Assembly (NCBI RefSeq): GCF_007827955.1
Contig: NZ_VITR01000003.1
Span: forward strand, 291,781-355,780
Source of the DNA: Nitrospirillum pindoramense
GTDB lineage: Bacteria; Pseudomonadota; Alphaproteobacteria; Azospirillales; Azospirillaceae
Direction of reading: 5' to 3'
DNA: 64,000 nucleotides
Positions within the stretch are counted from its first letter, which is position 1. Every line of letters starts with the position of its first letter. Position numbers and translations under genes: made by a program. Shown piece after piece: positions 10,580 to 19,515 of the stretch. The notes beneath the pieces were generated by a model that made no database searches, was not told where the DNA came from, and worked only from the letters and a program-made list of their open reading frames with translations.

Positions 10580-11602
10580 ATGGCGGTGAAAGCGTTTCAT
10601 TCCGGCCTCATCCCGCTCGTGCGCCTGGCGCCTTTTCCGCTCATCGCCTTGGCGTCCCTGGTCATCCGTACGCCCTGGGCGGCGGCGCATGCCGGTTTGG
10701 CCGCGTTGCTGTTCCTGTGGATCACCGCCGACAGCCTGGCCACCAGCTTCGCCGTGGCGGAGCGGCTGCGGCAGGGTCGACCGCCTGGCGCGCGCGCGAT
10801 GATGTCCGCCATCGCTTTCGGCCTCGTCAGCGGCGTGCTCGGTCTCACCCCGCCCTTGCGCACGGCCCTGGGGGCCATGCCCTGGGCCGTGGCGGGTGTG
10901 GCCGGGTTGGTCGGCGGCCATGTGCTGTTAGGGACCGTGGGCGCCTGGCGCATCTGGCGCGGGACGGGTGACGGGCGGGCCGATGGAATGTCGCGCTTGG
11001 AGGCCGGCCTTGCCTGCCTGGTTCCGCAACCCTTGGCCGGGCTTATGGCCAAGGAGCTGGCGCTGCTCCACCTGGCTCTGTTTCGCTGGGGGGCCAAACC
11101 CGATGTGCCGGCGGACAGTCAGCCCTTCAGCTATCACCGGGACCTGACGCCCTTGATGGGCGGACTGCTGGCGGCCCAGGTCATGGAGATCGCCGTGGTG
11201 GATGTGGCCCTGGGGATCCACCATCGCACGGCCGCGCTGGCCCTGTTCGCCGTGGGCGATATCGGGTTCATTTACCTGCTGGGACTGACCAAGTCTTTTC
11301 GACTGCGTCCCGTGCTGCTGACACCCCAGGGGGTGCGCGTGCGCTTCGGTCTCATGGCCGACCAGTTGGTTCCCTATGGCGGCATCGGCCATGTCGGCCC
11401 GGCCGCCGGCCTGACGCGCCAGGGACCGGAAAACGTGAGCCGGCTGGTGGCGCCCAATGTCGCCCTGGCCTTGACGGTTCCGCAGGTACGCCGCCGCTTC
11501 CTGCGGCCCGCCCGGACCGTAAGCACGGTGGCCTTTGCCGTTGATGACCCGCAAGGCTTTATCCGGGCGCTGCGGGCCAGGATGGAGCCCGATGCCGAGT
11601 GA
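10580..11602 (+). CDS. Polytopic membrane protein of unknown function
   Basis: I do not recognise a named family. The 340 residues contain about seven hydrophobic segments (for example around 13-30, 34-56, 74-96, 100-118, 150-166, 193-210 and 215-235), then a soluble C-terminal stretch of about 100 residues that alternates beta-like pieces (LLTPQGVRVRFGLMADQLVP) and may be a PH-like domain. ATG 10580 is preceded by GGGGAG. The gene is followed 45 bases later by a cupin gene on the same strand, so the two may be co-transcribed. No catalytic motif is visible. Confidence 0.6.
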   Translation: MAVKAFHSGLIPLVRLAPFPLIALASLVIRTPWAAAHAGLAALLFLWITADSLATSFAVAERLRQGRPPGARAMMSAIAFGLVSGVLGLTPPLRTALGAMPWAVAGVAGLVGGHVLLGTVGAWRIWRGTGDGRADGMSRLEAGLACLVPQPLAGLMAKELALLHLALFRWGAKPDVPADSQPFSYHRDLTPLMGGLLAAQVMEIAVVDVALGIHHRTAALALFAVGDIGFIYLLGLTKSFRLRPVLLTPQGVRVRFGLMADQLVPYGGIGHVGPAAGLTRQGPENVSRLVAPNVALALTVPQVRRRFLRPARTVSTVAFAVDDPQGFIRALRARMEPDAE

Positions 11603-11647
11603 TGGCGAGGGCCAAGTTTCACCCATATTCCGATGCAGGAGGGCCTG

Positions 11648-12013
11648 ATGCTGTCCCCGACCACGCTTGCCGCCGCGTTTGAGCGCGTGACCGATTACTG
11701 GTCGCCCAAGGTGATCGGTCGCGTGAATAACCAGTTGCTCAAGGCCGCGAAGCTCAAGGGCGAGCTTGTCTGGCACGCGCATGATGGGGAGGACGAGCTT
11801 TTCTATATCGTGAAAGGCTCCCTGCGCATCGAGTTCGAGGACGGGCCGGTCGATCTCGCCCAGGGGGATTTTCTGACCGTGCCCAGCGGTGTCCGCCACA
11901 ATCCCGTGGCGCGGGAGGAGTGCTGGGTGCTGTTGATCGAGCCAGCGTCCACCAAGCACACCGGCGATGAGATGACACCGCGCACGCGCAGCCTGGAAGA
12001 ACAGCTCAGCTAG
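11648..12013 (+). CDS. Small cupin-domain protein
   Basis: A 121-residue single-domain cupin. The first cupin motif WHAHDGEDELFYIVKG supplies two His and a Glu, and GDFLTVPSGVRHNP supplies the last His, so a divalent metal site looks intact. The second ATG (11648) is chosen over 11633 because AGGAGGG lies five bases before it. Function is not decided by sequence; such small cupins act as isomerases, dioxygenases or sugar-binding proteins. Confidence 0.75.
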   Translation: MLSPTTLAAAFERVTDYWSPKVIGRVNNQLLKAAKLKGELVWHAHDGEDELFYIVKGSLRIEFEDGPVDLAQGDFLTVPSGVRHNPVAREECWVLLIEPASTKHTGDEMTPRTRSLEEQLS

Positions 12014-12114
12014 GCTCGCGGTTCGCCCGCCCATCATGGACGGCGCTTAAAAATCCCCTTGTTCGGATATTGTATACATTCTTAAATGACGGTTCCGATA
12101 ATGGGGAGCCGTTC

Positions 12115-14538
12115 ATGCACCGTCGTTCGTTCATCGCCGCCCTGCCTGCCGCCGCGGCGGCGGCCCATGCCGTCGGCGCCCGGGCGGCCGGGCAGGCGGC
12201 GGGACCCGCCGGATCGCTGCCCACCGGCGGCGCCTCCGCACCGGCCGCCGGGCCGGTGCCGGGAGCGGCGGATTACGAGCGTGCGCTGTCCTTGCGCGAC
12301 CGCTGGATGGGCCTGACGGAGAATGTCGCCTGGCCCGCCCATTGGGTGGGCAAGAGCGGCGGCTTCCTGTACCGCAAGACGTTGCCGGGCGGCGTCCAGT
12401 TCGTCATCGTCGATGCGGCGACATTGCGGAAAACCCCCGCCTTCGATCATGACCGGCTGGCGGCCGAACTGGGCAAGGCCACGGGGCGGAGCTTCACCGG
12501 CCTGGGGCTGCCCTTCGACCGGGCCGAGCTTAGTGACGATGGCCAGACCCTGACCTTCGAGTGGGACGAGGCGGACTGGTCCTGTCGCCTGTCGGACTAC
12601 GCCTGCAAGCAGGAGGCGGAGGAGGGCGGGCGCCGCCCGCGGGGGTTCGGCGTGGTGCGCGACCTGACCCAGCCCGGCGACACGGCGCCCAAACGCTCCC
12701 CCGACGGGCGGTGGGAAGCCCTTATCCAGAACCAGAACCTGGCGCTGCGCGACGTCGCCACCGGGACGGTGACGCTGCTCAGCACCGACGGCAGCGAGGG
12801 CGATTTCTATGATGGCGAGACCATCGCCTGGTCGCCGGACTCGCAGAAGCTGATCCTTTACCGGGTGCGGCCTGGGTACCGGCGCGAGGTCCACAAGGTG
12901 GAATCCTCACCCAAGGACCAGATCGAACCCAAGCTGCACACCCAGCTGTCCCCCAAGCCGGGTGACGCCGTGGACCAGGAGCAGCCCGTGCTGTTCCATG
13001 TTCCGCGCGCCGGGGCGTCTGGACGCCAGTTGGCCATCGATGCCGCCCTGTTCCCCAACCCCTACCTGATGACGGATTTCGAGTGGCGGGCCGACAGCGC
13101 CACGGTGGTCTTCGAGTACACCCGGCGGGGCCACCAGATGGTAAGGGTCATCGAGGTCGATGCCGCCACCGGCACCCCCCGCGCCGTGGTGACGGAGACG
13201 GCCACCACCTTCGTGAACAACGAACGCCGCTTCCGCCACGATGTGAAAAAGGGCGCCGCTGAGGTCATCTGGCTGTCGGAGCGGGATGGCTGGAGCCACC
13301 TGTACCTGATCGACGGGCGCACCGGGAAGGTGAAGACCCAGATCACCAAGGGGGAATGGGTGGTGCGCCATGTGGCCCGGGTGGATGACGACCGGCGCCA
13401 GATCTACTTCGCCGCCGGTGGCATGCGGCCAGGCGAGGACCCATACTTCCAGCACTATTACCGCGTGGATTTCGACGGTCTCAACCTGGTGCCGCTGACC
13501 AGCGCCGACGCCTATCACGACGTCAGCCTGTCCGACGACCTGGCCTATTACGTCGATACCTATTCCCGCATCGATCAGCCGCCGGTCATGGAGTTGCGCC
13601 GCACGGCCGACCGGTCGCTGGTGGCGGAGATCGAGCGGGGCGACATCACCCGCCTGCTGGCTGCCGGCTTCCGCCCGCCGGAGGTGTTCAAGGCCAAGGG
13701 CCGCGATGGCAAGACGGACATCTGGGGCGTCATCGTCCGCCCCCTGGGCTTCGATCCCGGCCGGCGCTATCCGGTGATCGAGAACATCTACGCCGGGCCG
13801 CACGACAGCTTCGTGCCCAAGACCTTCTGGCCTTTCGGTTTCCACGCCGGGGGCGACAAGGTCATCGGCATGCAGGCCCAGGCGGAAATGGGTTTTGTTG
13901 TCGCCCAGATCGACGGCATGGGCACCATGAACCGGTCCAAGGCCTTCCACGACGTCTGCTGGAAGAACCTGAAGGACTCCGGATTCCCGGACCGCATCAA
14001 GTGGTGGCAGGCCGCCGCCGCGCAGTATCCGCAATTGGACATCAGCCGGGTGGGCATCTACGGCGGTTCCGCCGGCGGGCAGAGTTCGCTGGCCGCCCTG
14101 CTGTTCTTCGGCGACTTCTACAAGGCCGCCTTCTGCTATGCCGGCTGCCATGACAACCGCATGGACAAGATCAGCTGGAACGAGCAGTGGATGGGCTGGC
14201 CGGTGGATGAAAGCTATGCCCGGTCATCCAACGTCGACAACGCCCACCGGCTGACGGGCCAAGTGGCCCTGGTGGTGGGTGAGCTGGACGACAATGTCGA
14301 TCCGTCGTCCACGATGCAGGTGGTGAACGCCCTCATCAAGGCGGACAAGACCTTCGATCTGCTGGTGGTGCCGGGCGAGGGGCACTCCGCCGGCCGCTCC
14401 ACCGGGCCCATCCGCTACGCCCTGCGCAAGCAGTATGGCTTTTTCCTGAAGCACCTGGGCGGAGCCGACGCCCCCGATTGGAACGCCCGCACCAGCACGG
14501 CGGCCGCCGTGCCGCCAGCTAACGGTAACGCCAGCTAA
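12115..14538 (+). CDS. Secreted S9-family (dipeptidyl-peptidase IV-like) serine peptidase
   Basis: An exported prolyl-oligopeptidase-family enzyme, 807 residues. The N-terminus has arginines (MHRRSF) then an Ala-rich hydrophobic stretch to about residue 30, a Tat- or Sec-type signal. The middle (about 100-520) is a beta-propeller of the DPP-IV type, with repeats such as SPDGRWEALIQN and AWSPDSQKLI. The C-terminal hydrolase carries the triad: Ser652 in GIYGGSAGGQSS, Asp in GELDDNVDPSS (about 725-729) and His757 in PGEGHSAG. ATG 12115 with upstream GGGGAG is preferred to 12070. Its stop overlaps the stop of the convergent glycosyltransferase gene inside a 16-base tandem duplication. Confidence 0.85.
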   Translation: MHRRSFIAALPAAAAAAHAVGARAAGQAAGPAGSLPTGGASAPAAGPVPGAADYERALSLRDRWMGLTENVAWPAHWVGKSGGFLYRKTLPGGVQFVIVDAATLRKTPAFDHDRLAAELGKATGRSFTGLGLPFDRAELSDDGQTLTFEWDEADWSCRLSDYACKQEAEEGGRRPRGFGVVRDLTQPGDTAPKRSPDGRWEALIQNQNLALRDVATGTVTLLSTDGSEGDFYDGETIAWSPDSQKLILYRVRPGYRREVHKVESSPKDQIEPKLHTQLSPKPGDAVDQEQPVLFHVPRAGASGRQLAIDAALFPNPYLMTDFEWRADSATVVFEYTRRGHQMVRVIEVDAATGTPRAVVTETATTFVNNERRFRHDVKKGAAEVIWLSERDGWSHLYLIDGRTGKVKTQITKGEWVVRHVARVDDDRRQIYFAAGGMRPGEDPYFQHYYRVDFDGLNLVPLTSADAYHDVSLSDDLAYYVDTYSRIDQPPVMELRRTADRSLVAEIERGDITRLLAAGFRPPEVFKAKGRDGKTDIWGVIVRPLGFDPGRRYPVIENIYAGPHDSFVPKTFWPFGFHAGGDKVIGMQAQAEMGFVVAQIDGMGTMNRSKAFHDVCWKNLKDSGFPDRIKWWQAAAAQYPQLDISRVGIYGGSAGGQSSLAALLFFGDFYKAAFCYAGCHDNRMDKISWNEQWMGWPVDESYARSSNVDNAHRLTGQVALVVGELDDNVDPSSTMQVVNALIKADKTFDLLVVPGEGHSAGRSTGPIRYALRKQYGFFLKHLGGADAPDWNARTSTAAAVPPANGNAS

Positions 14539-14545
14539 CGGTAAC
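14514..14545. repeat. 16-base perfect tandem duplication across convergent stop codons
   Basis: GCCAGCTAACGGTAAC occurs at 14514-14529 and again at 14530-14545 with no spacer. The second copy supplies the TAA stop (14536-14538) of the peptidase gene and the TAG stop (14535-14537 read on the minus strand) of the glycosyltransferase gene, so the two genes overlap by three bases. Confidence 0.9.
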
Positions 14546-15242
14546 GGGTGAAGGCGGGCTGGATGGGCGCCTGGATGATTTGGTCCCGGAACTCATAGAT
14601 CAGGGGATGGAAGATGTCGCCCAGCAGCTCCGTCCATTTCAGCGGATAGGGCGAGGGCGTGCCGTCCGGCAGCAGGATGCCCTGGCGGTCCAGCGGGTGG
14701 ATGGCGGGGTGGCGCCGCAACTCCGGCAGCTTGCGGTCCAGCAGCGCCTCCGTCCGCTGCAGCCAGGCGGCGGTCAGCGGCGTGCCCTTGCGGAAGATGA
14801 AGGCGCACAGACCGATCAGGTCGGCATAGTCGCGGCGCAACTCGTCACCCAGGGGACCCTCGATGGGGGCGACACCGTTGGGCAGTTCCTGGTAGCCCAG
14901 CGCCAGCTTGTCGGACTGGGCCAGTTGGTCGAAGAACGTCCCCCAGGTCTTGGACGTGGTCTTGATGTCGGTGTAGCCGCCGCCGTAATGGTGCATGAGG
15001 TAGCAGCGCAGGTAATCCGCCTTGTGCGTGGCGCTGAGATGGGGCCAGGCGGGGTGCAGCGGATGCTCCGGCTTCACCCAGTCGCCCAGCGTTTCGCGGT
15101 TCAGGAAGGCCACGGCGCAGCCGGTGTTGCGGAAGATGGTCCACAGCGCCCGCAGGCGGTCGTCCGACATCGCCTCATGCCCCGTCCACAGGCAGAACAG
15201 GGTGCGGCTTTGCAGCGCGTCCAGATCGTGCGCCACGGTCAC
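14535..15242 (-). CDS. GT32-like glycosyltransferase
   Basis: A 235-residue protein resembling sugar transferases that contain the DXD region (capsular polysaccharide synthesis type). The hallmark ATHKADYLRCYLMHHYGGGYTD is recognisable in pieces: HKADYLR, HHYGGGY and TDIKTT, the last having D-x-K where most relatives have D-x-D. The GTG start at 15242 overlaps the upstream glycosyltransferase stop (GTGA on the minus strand), so translation is coupled. The open frame extends upstream but is out of frame with the known fold there. Sugar donor and acceptor are unknown; surface glycan or protein decoration is likely. Confidence 0.65.
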   Translation of the reverse strand: MTVAHDLDALQSRTLFCLWTGHEAMSDDRLRALWTIFRNTGCAVAFLNRETLGDWVKPEHPLHPAWPHLSATHKADYLRCYLMHHYGGGYTDIKTTSKTWGTFFDQLAQSDKLALGYQELPNGVAPIEGPLGDELRRDYADLIGLCAFIFRKGTPLTAAWLQRTEALLDRKLPELRRHPAIHPLDRQGILLPDGTPSPYPLKWTELLGDIFHPLIYEFRDQIIQAPIQPAFTRYR

Positions 15243-16039
15243 ACCATCTCCGCCGTGACGGGGATGTTGAAGCTGTTCAGCAGGCTGGCGCGCCGCTGCC
15301 CCAGATCGGCGTTGGGGGCGGGATGGCGGCGATAGACGTAGAGGTAGTCGAACACGGCGTTGTAGTCGTGCGACTGCTGGCTGACGCCGCGCCGCTCCGA
15401 TTCCGCGCCGCTGTCCTTGAAGATGCGCGCCCCGATCAAGGGCACATGCACCGCCTTCTGTCGGGCGTAGACGGCCAGCATGAACTCCCAATCCTCATAC
15501 GCCCGCATGTGCGCGTCGAACTTCAGGCCGGCCAGCAGGGCGCGGGGGAAGGCGAAGCAACAGACCGGGATCTGGTTCTTCAGATAGATCTCATCGGTCA
15601 GGCGGCCCGCCAGATCGGCCCCGCCTTCCGACAGGATGGCGGCGTCGGCCCCCCGGCGCTCATTCACGATGGAGCAGTTGAAATAGACCGGCAGGCCCTG
15701 CTGCACCGCCGGCTGGGCCCGCAGCGCCGGCAGGAAGCCGTCGTGCCAGGAGTCGTCGTCGTCCAGGAACAGGATGTAGGCGCCCTTGGCCAGCGCCAGC
15801 CCCATGTTGCGGCTGGCCGACGGGCCGGAGGGGCCGTTGCGGCGGACATACATGTCGGCGGGGGTCAGCAGTTCGGCGCAGGCGGCGTCGGTGTCACCAT
15901 CGGTGGCGTCGGAGATCACCAGGATCTCCACCCCGCCCACCCCATCCCGCTGGGCGTTGATGGATGCAAGCGTCCGGCGCAGCAGGACCGCCCGCTTATG
16001 GGTGGGCACGATGACGGTGAAAAACGGCAACTCGGCCAT
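15239..16039 (-). CDS. Glycosyltransferase family 2 protein
   Basis: An inverting GT-A enzyme of 266 residues. The N-terminal nucleotide-sugar fold opens with FFTVIVPTHKRAVLLRRTL, and the metal-binding DXD-type acid cluster is LFLDDDDSW (about residues 95-103); ED in RAYEDWEFML is the usual acceptor-side acid pair. ATG 16039 (MAELPFF) is favoured over 16057 because GGGGA precedes it. It forms a coupled pair with the GT32-like gene. The terminator of the upstream SDR gene ends only about 20 bases before this start, so where its own transcription begins is unclear. Confidence 0.8.
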   Translation of the reverse strand: MAELPFFTVIVPTHKRAVLLRRTLASINAQRDGVGGVEILVISDATDGDTDAACAELLTPADMYVRRNGPSGPSASRNMGLALAKGAYILFLDDDDSWHDGFLPALRAQPAVQQGLPVYFNCSIVNERRGADAAILSEGGADLAGRLTDEIYLKNQIPVCCFAFPRALLAGLKFDAHMRAYEDWEFMLAVYARQKAVHVPLIGARIFKDSGAESERRGVSQQSHDYNAVFDYLYVYRRHPAPNADLGQRRASLLNSFNIPVTAEMV

Positions 16040-16060
16040 CAGGTCCCCATGGATCATAAG

Positions 16061-16127
16061 AAAAAGGCCCGCCTGGACCCCATCGCCGTCATCTTCTCAG
16101 ACAAACGACGGCGTGCCAAGGCGGGCC
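16061..16127 (-). terminator. Terminator of the SDR gene
   Basis: Read on the minus strand, GGCCCGCCT (complement of 16119-16127) pairs with AGGCGGGCC (complement of 16066-16074), enclosing a second pair CGCCGTC/GACGGCG (16084-16090 with 16107-16113). Five T residues follow (16061-16065 as A on the plus strand). The tail ends four bases from the first possible ATG of the next gene. Confidence 0.75.
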
Positions 16128-16152
16128 GGTCTTTCACGCCGGGCGCGTCACG

Positions 16153-16932
16153 TCAGCTTTTCTTAAACCGATGCACGGCCAGGCCGGCCGGCGCCTGGAC
16201 CGTCGGCATGATCTCCACGCGGTTGACGTTGAAGTGCGGGGGCAGGGTGGCGGCCCAGGTCACCGACTCCGCCACATCCTCCGCCGTCAGCGGCGTGGTG
16301 TCGGCATAGACCTTGGCGGCCTTCTCGGCGTCGCCCTTGAAGCGCACCAGGCTGAAGCTGGTCTCCACCATGCCCGGCTCCACCGAGGTCACGCGCACGC
16401 CGGTGCCCAGCAGGTCCGCCCGCAGGCTGAGGCTGAACTGGGTGACGAAGGCCTTGGAGGCGCAATAGACATGGCCGCCGGGGTAGGGGTAGCTGCCCGC
16501 GGTGGAGCTGAGGTTGATGATGTGGCCGCGTCCCCGCTCCACCATGCCGGGCAGGATCAGGCCGGTCATGATCGCCAACGCCTTGTCGTTGGTGTCGACC
16601 ATGATCTCCCAGTCGTCTAGGTTGGCCTTCTGGGCGGGTTCCATGCCCAGGGCCAGGCCGGCGTTGTTGATCAGCAGGTCGATCTCGGCGAACTCCGCCG
16701 GGATGCTGGCCACCGCCGCCTCCATGGCCTTGCGGTCGCGCACGTCGAAGGCCAGGGTGTGGGTGGGCACGTCCAGGCTGTCGGCCAGGGCCTTCAGCTT
16801 CTCCGTATTGCGGCCGGTCAGGATGAGGCGGCTGCCCAGGGCCGCGAAGCGGCGGGCGAAGGCGGTGCCGAAGTCACCGGTGGCCCCGGAGATCAGGACG
16901 ATGCCGGGGATGTGGGGCGGGGCGTAACTCAT
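16153..16932 (-). CDS. NADP-dependent short-chain dehydrogenase, YdfG-like
   Basis: A 259-residue classical SDR resembling YdfG, which oxidises serine, L-allo-threonine and related 3-hydroxy acids. The cofactor loop is SGATGDFGTAFARRF, followed by the NADP-favouring TGRN, the NNAG motif (about residues 90-93), catalytic Ser in LSSTAGSYPY and YCASK with catalytic Tyr and Lys. AAGGAGG precedes the ATG. It lies 21 bases downstream of mazG, so the two are probably one operon ending in the strong terminator at 16061-16127. Substrate is inferred from family likeness only. Confidence 0.8.
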   Translation of the reverse strand: MSYAPPHIPGIVLISGATGDFGTAFARRFAALGSRLILTGRNTEKLKALADSLDVPTHTLAFDVRDRKAMEAAVASIPAEFAEIDLLINNAGLALGMEPAQKANLDDWEIMVDTNDKALAIMTGLILPGMVERGRGHIINLSSTAGSYPYPGGHVYCASKAFVTQFSLSLRADLLGTGVRVTSVEPGMVETSFSLVRFKGDAEKAAKVYADTTPLTAEDVAESVTWAATLPPHFNVNRVEIMPTVQAPAGLAVHRFKKS

Positions 16933-16953
16933 CAGACTGCCTCCTTATTTGAT

Positions 16954-17781
16954 TCAGCGTTCCAGGCCCTTGGCCTTCTGCCACAGGGCTTCCATTTCAT
17001 CCAAGGTCGCATCGGCGGGCCCCCGGCCACCCTCGGCCAGCCAGGCCTCGATCTGGCGGAAGCGCCGCTCGAACTTGGCGTTGGTGCCGCGCAGGGCGGT
17101 TTCGGGATCCACGTCGATGTGGCGGGCCAGGTTGGCCAGGGCGAACACTAGGTCGCCCAGTTCATCCTGCATGCGGGCCTTCTCCGGCACCGCGTGCTCC
17201 ATCTCCGCCCGCAACTCGCCAATCTCCTCCTCGATCTTGTCCAGGATCTCCTTGGCCTGGGTCCAGTCGAAGCCCACGCGGGCGGCGCGCTTCTGCAGCT
17301 TCACCGCCCGGGTCAGGGCCGGCAGGCCGCTGATGACGCCGTCGAGGGCGGAGGCCTTGGCGCCGCTGGCGGCGGCCTTGGCCGCGCGCTCCCCCGCCTT
17401 CTGGGCTTCCCAGTTCTTCACCTGGTCGGTGGCGTCGGCCACGGCGCCGACCTCCTCACCGAACACATGGGGATGGCGGCGCACCATCTTGTCGCTGAGC
17501 GCCGTGGTGATGTCGTTGAAGTTCCACAGGCCGCGCTCGCTGGCCATCTGGGCGTAGAACACCACCTGGAACAACAGGTCGCCCAGTTCCTCCTTCAATG
17601 CCGGCATGTCGCCCTGCTCGATGGCGTCTGCCACCTCATACGCCTCCTCGATGGTGTGCGGCGCGATGGTGGGGAAGTCCTGTTCCAGATCCCAGGGGCA
17701 ACCGCCGTCGGGGTCACGCAGCTTGGCCATGATGGCCAGCAGGCGGTCGATGGGGGCGGTCGCGGACGGGCGGTCGGTCAT
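16954..17781 (-). CDS. mazG: Nucleoside triphosphate pyrophosphohydrolase MazG
   Basis: House-cleaning enzyme that hydrolyses (d)NTPs, 275 residues with the tandem MazG fold. The first domain carries the metal-binding EExxE-type sequence HTIEEAYEVADAI with KEELGDLLFQVVF; the second has EIGELRAEM and DELGDLVFALANL. Length and arrangement match the two-domain proteobacterial MazG. The downstream SDR gene starts 21 bases after its stop. Confidence 0.93.
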   Translation of the reverse strand: MTDRPSATAPIDRLLAIMAKLRDPDGGCPWDLEQDFPTIAPHTIEEAYEVADAIEQGDMPALKEELGDLLFQVVFYAQMASERGLWNFNDITTALSDKMVRRHPHVFGEEVGAVADATDQVKNWEAQKAGERAAKAAASGAKASALDGVISGLPALTRAVKLQKRAARVGFDWTQAKEILDKIEEEIGELRAEMEHAVPEKARMQDELGDLVFALANLARHIDVDPETALRGTNAKFERRFRQIEAWLAEGGRGPADATLDEMEALWQKAKGLER

Positions 17782-17803
17782 GGGCTGGTCCCGGAAAAGC
17801 GAA

Positions 17804-17824
17804 AGGGGGCCGGATGGCCCCCCT
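17804..17824 (-). terminator. Probable terminator of the oxygenase gene
   Basis: GGGGGCC and GGCCCCC around a GGAT loop (about 17804-17824) form a strong hairpin between the oxygenase stop at 17875 and the mazG start at 17781. On the minus strand only a weak TTTC tail follows, so it may work as a terminator or simply insulate the two genes. Confidence 0.45.
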
Positions 17825-17874
17825 TCCTACACCGAACCATGCGCCCCAGGCCACCGGCCCGGCGGCATGGGGCA

Positions 17875-18714
17875 TCACTTCTTCAGGCCGATCTCGTGCA
17901 GCCGCTGGTCCAGGTACTCACCCGCTGTGTAAGCGTCGCTGAGGCGCACGTCCGGCCGGGGGTGCAGGAACATGGGCATGGAATAGCGGGAGACGTTGTG
18001 CTCCGGCGGCGGGTTCACCACGCGGTGGGTGGTCGCCGGGAAGTAGCCGCCCGACGCCTCCTTCAGCATGTCGCCGCCGTTGACGGCGATCATGCCGGCG
18101 TCGCAGGGCACGTCGTGCCAGTTGCCGGCGGTGTCCTTGGCCTGCAGGCCGGGCTCGCTGCCCGTGACCAGCAGGGTGATGAGGTTGATGTCCTCATGTG
18201 CCGCCGCGCGCACGGCACCGGGCTCGAAGCCGTCGGCCAGGGGCGGGTAGTGCAGCACGCGGAACAGGCTCTGCGTGCTGCCGACCATCATGTCCGGCAG
18301 GGCGACGGAGAACTTCGCCTTCACCCCATCCGGCGTGTGCTGCTGCAGCCAGCCCAGCAGGTCGGCGCCCAGCTGGGTCAGGGCGGCGTACATGGCCTCC
18401 GTCGCCTCCTTCACGCCCGCCGGCAGGGGGCGGTTGGGGTAGACGTGATAGAATTCCTTCAGGTCCTTGATGGGGCTGTCCTTGGCGTTTTCCGACCGGA
18501 AGGGGAAATAGCCGTCCTGAGTCTCGGGCGAGAACAGGTGGTCCATCTTGGACTCGGACGCGAAGAACGCCGCCCATTCCTTGTACACGCGGTCGATCAG
18601 CGCGGGATCGATGGGGTGGTTGCGCAGCACGGCGAAGCCGGTCTCGTGCATGGAACGCACGAACTCGGCCGGGGCCGTGGACACGGTGCAATCAACACTG
18701 GCGATATCGAACAT
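17875..18714 (-). CDS. 2-oxoglutarate/Fe(II) oxygenase, isopenicillin-N-synthase family
   Basis: A 279-residue non-heme iron oxygenase. The N-terminal DIOX_N part includes ETGFAVLRNHPID; the catalytic double-stranded helix has the iron facial triad AAHEDINLITLL (His, Asp) and THRVVNPP (His), and the 2-oxoglutarate-binding Arg/Ser in SRYSMPMF. AGGGAA precedes the ATG. Relatives act on small molecules from gibberellin-like to ethylene precursors; substrate here is unknown. It stands alone between mazG and a divergent EamA gene. Confidence 0.8.
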   Translation of the reverse strand: MFDIASVDCTVSTAPAEFVRSMHETGFAVLRNHPIDPALIDRVYKEWAAFFASESKMDHLFSPETQDGYFPFRSENAKDSPIKDLKEFYHVYPNRPLPAGVKEATEAMYAALTQLGADLLGWLQQHTPDGVKAKFSVALPDMMVGSTQSLFRVLHYPPLADGFEPGAVRAAAHEDINLITLLVTGSEPGLQAKDTAGNWHDVPCDAGMIAVNGGDMLKEASGGYFPATTHRVVNPPPEHNVSRYSMPMFLHPRPDVRLSDAYTAGEYLDQRLHEIGLKK

Positions 18715-18983
18715 GGGTGTTCCCTGAAAGCGCCCGTCCGCCCCGCCTCTGCGGAAAACGGGGACATGCGGACGCCGTTACATCCGCCCCCGGGCCGCGG
18801 GCCAGGGACTGTTTTTAAGGATCAAGGCCGGCCGCGGGCAGCCATGTCGAATTTCCGCGACTATCAGCATGCGGGCGGCCCGCCGTCAACCATGCAGATG
18901 TTGGAGAGTGTTTCCGTTTTTTGCGGGGGTATGATGCACTCACATGATCCATCGGAAACGAACCCGCAAGCCCAAGGACGCCG

Positions 18984-19421
18984 ATGACCTCAGCTCCTCT
19001 CAGCTGGCAATTCTGGGCCCTGCTGTCGGCCGTCTTCGCGGCCCTGACCGCCATCCTGGCCAAGGTGGGGGTGGAGGGGGTGAATTCCGATTTCGCCACC
19101 CTGGTTCGGACGGCGGTGATCCTGCTGGTCATCGCCGCCCTATTGCCCATTACCGGGCAGTGGCAGGCGCCCGGCACCGTGTCCGCCCGCAGTTATCTGT
19201 TCCTGGTGCTGTCAGGCTTGGCCACCGGCGGATCCTGGCTTTGCTATTTCCGGGCGCTGAAGCTGGGAGAGGCGGCGCGGGTGGCGCCCATCGACAAGAT
19301 GAGCGTGGTGCTGGTCGCCCTGTTCGGGACGCTGTTCCTGGGGGAGCGGCTGAGTGGGCCCAACTGGCTGGGCGTGGCCCTGATCGCGGCGGGGGCGGTG
19401 CTGGTGGCGTATCGCGGATAA
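18984..19421 (+). CDS. Half-size EamA/DMT-family membrane protein
   Basis: A 145-residue protein with about five hydrophobic segments (about 9-27, 42-58, 70-88, 100-118, 125-143), equal to one EamA repeat rather than the usual pair of ten-helix transporters. The family end motif ERLSGPNWLGVALIAAGAVL is clear. Such half-size members probably work as dimers and may export small metabolites. AAGGA lies six bases before the ATG. A 47-codon open frame (18844-18987) overlaps the start as ATGA and could couple translation. Confidence 0.75.
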   Translation: MTSAPLSWQFWALLSAVFAALTAILAKVGVEGVNSDFATLVRTAVILLVIAALLPITGQWQAPGTVSARSYLFLVLSGLATGGSWLCYFRALKLGEAARVAPIDKMSVVLVALFGTLFLGERLSGPNWLGVALIAAGAVLVAYRG

Positions 19422-19515
19422 TAACCAAAAGTAGTGGGCCGTCCTTTGGCAAGTTTTTTTTAAGGTCTTTGCGCCACCCTTATCCTGAAATAACGGTTAG
19501 GTCAGGCGGTGGGTC

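Noticed and set aside
19454..19461. Terminator after the EamA gene
   Set aside because: There is a run of eight T but only a three-base stem in front of it, too weak to support a call.
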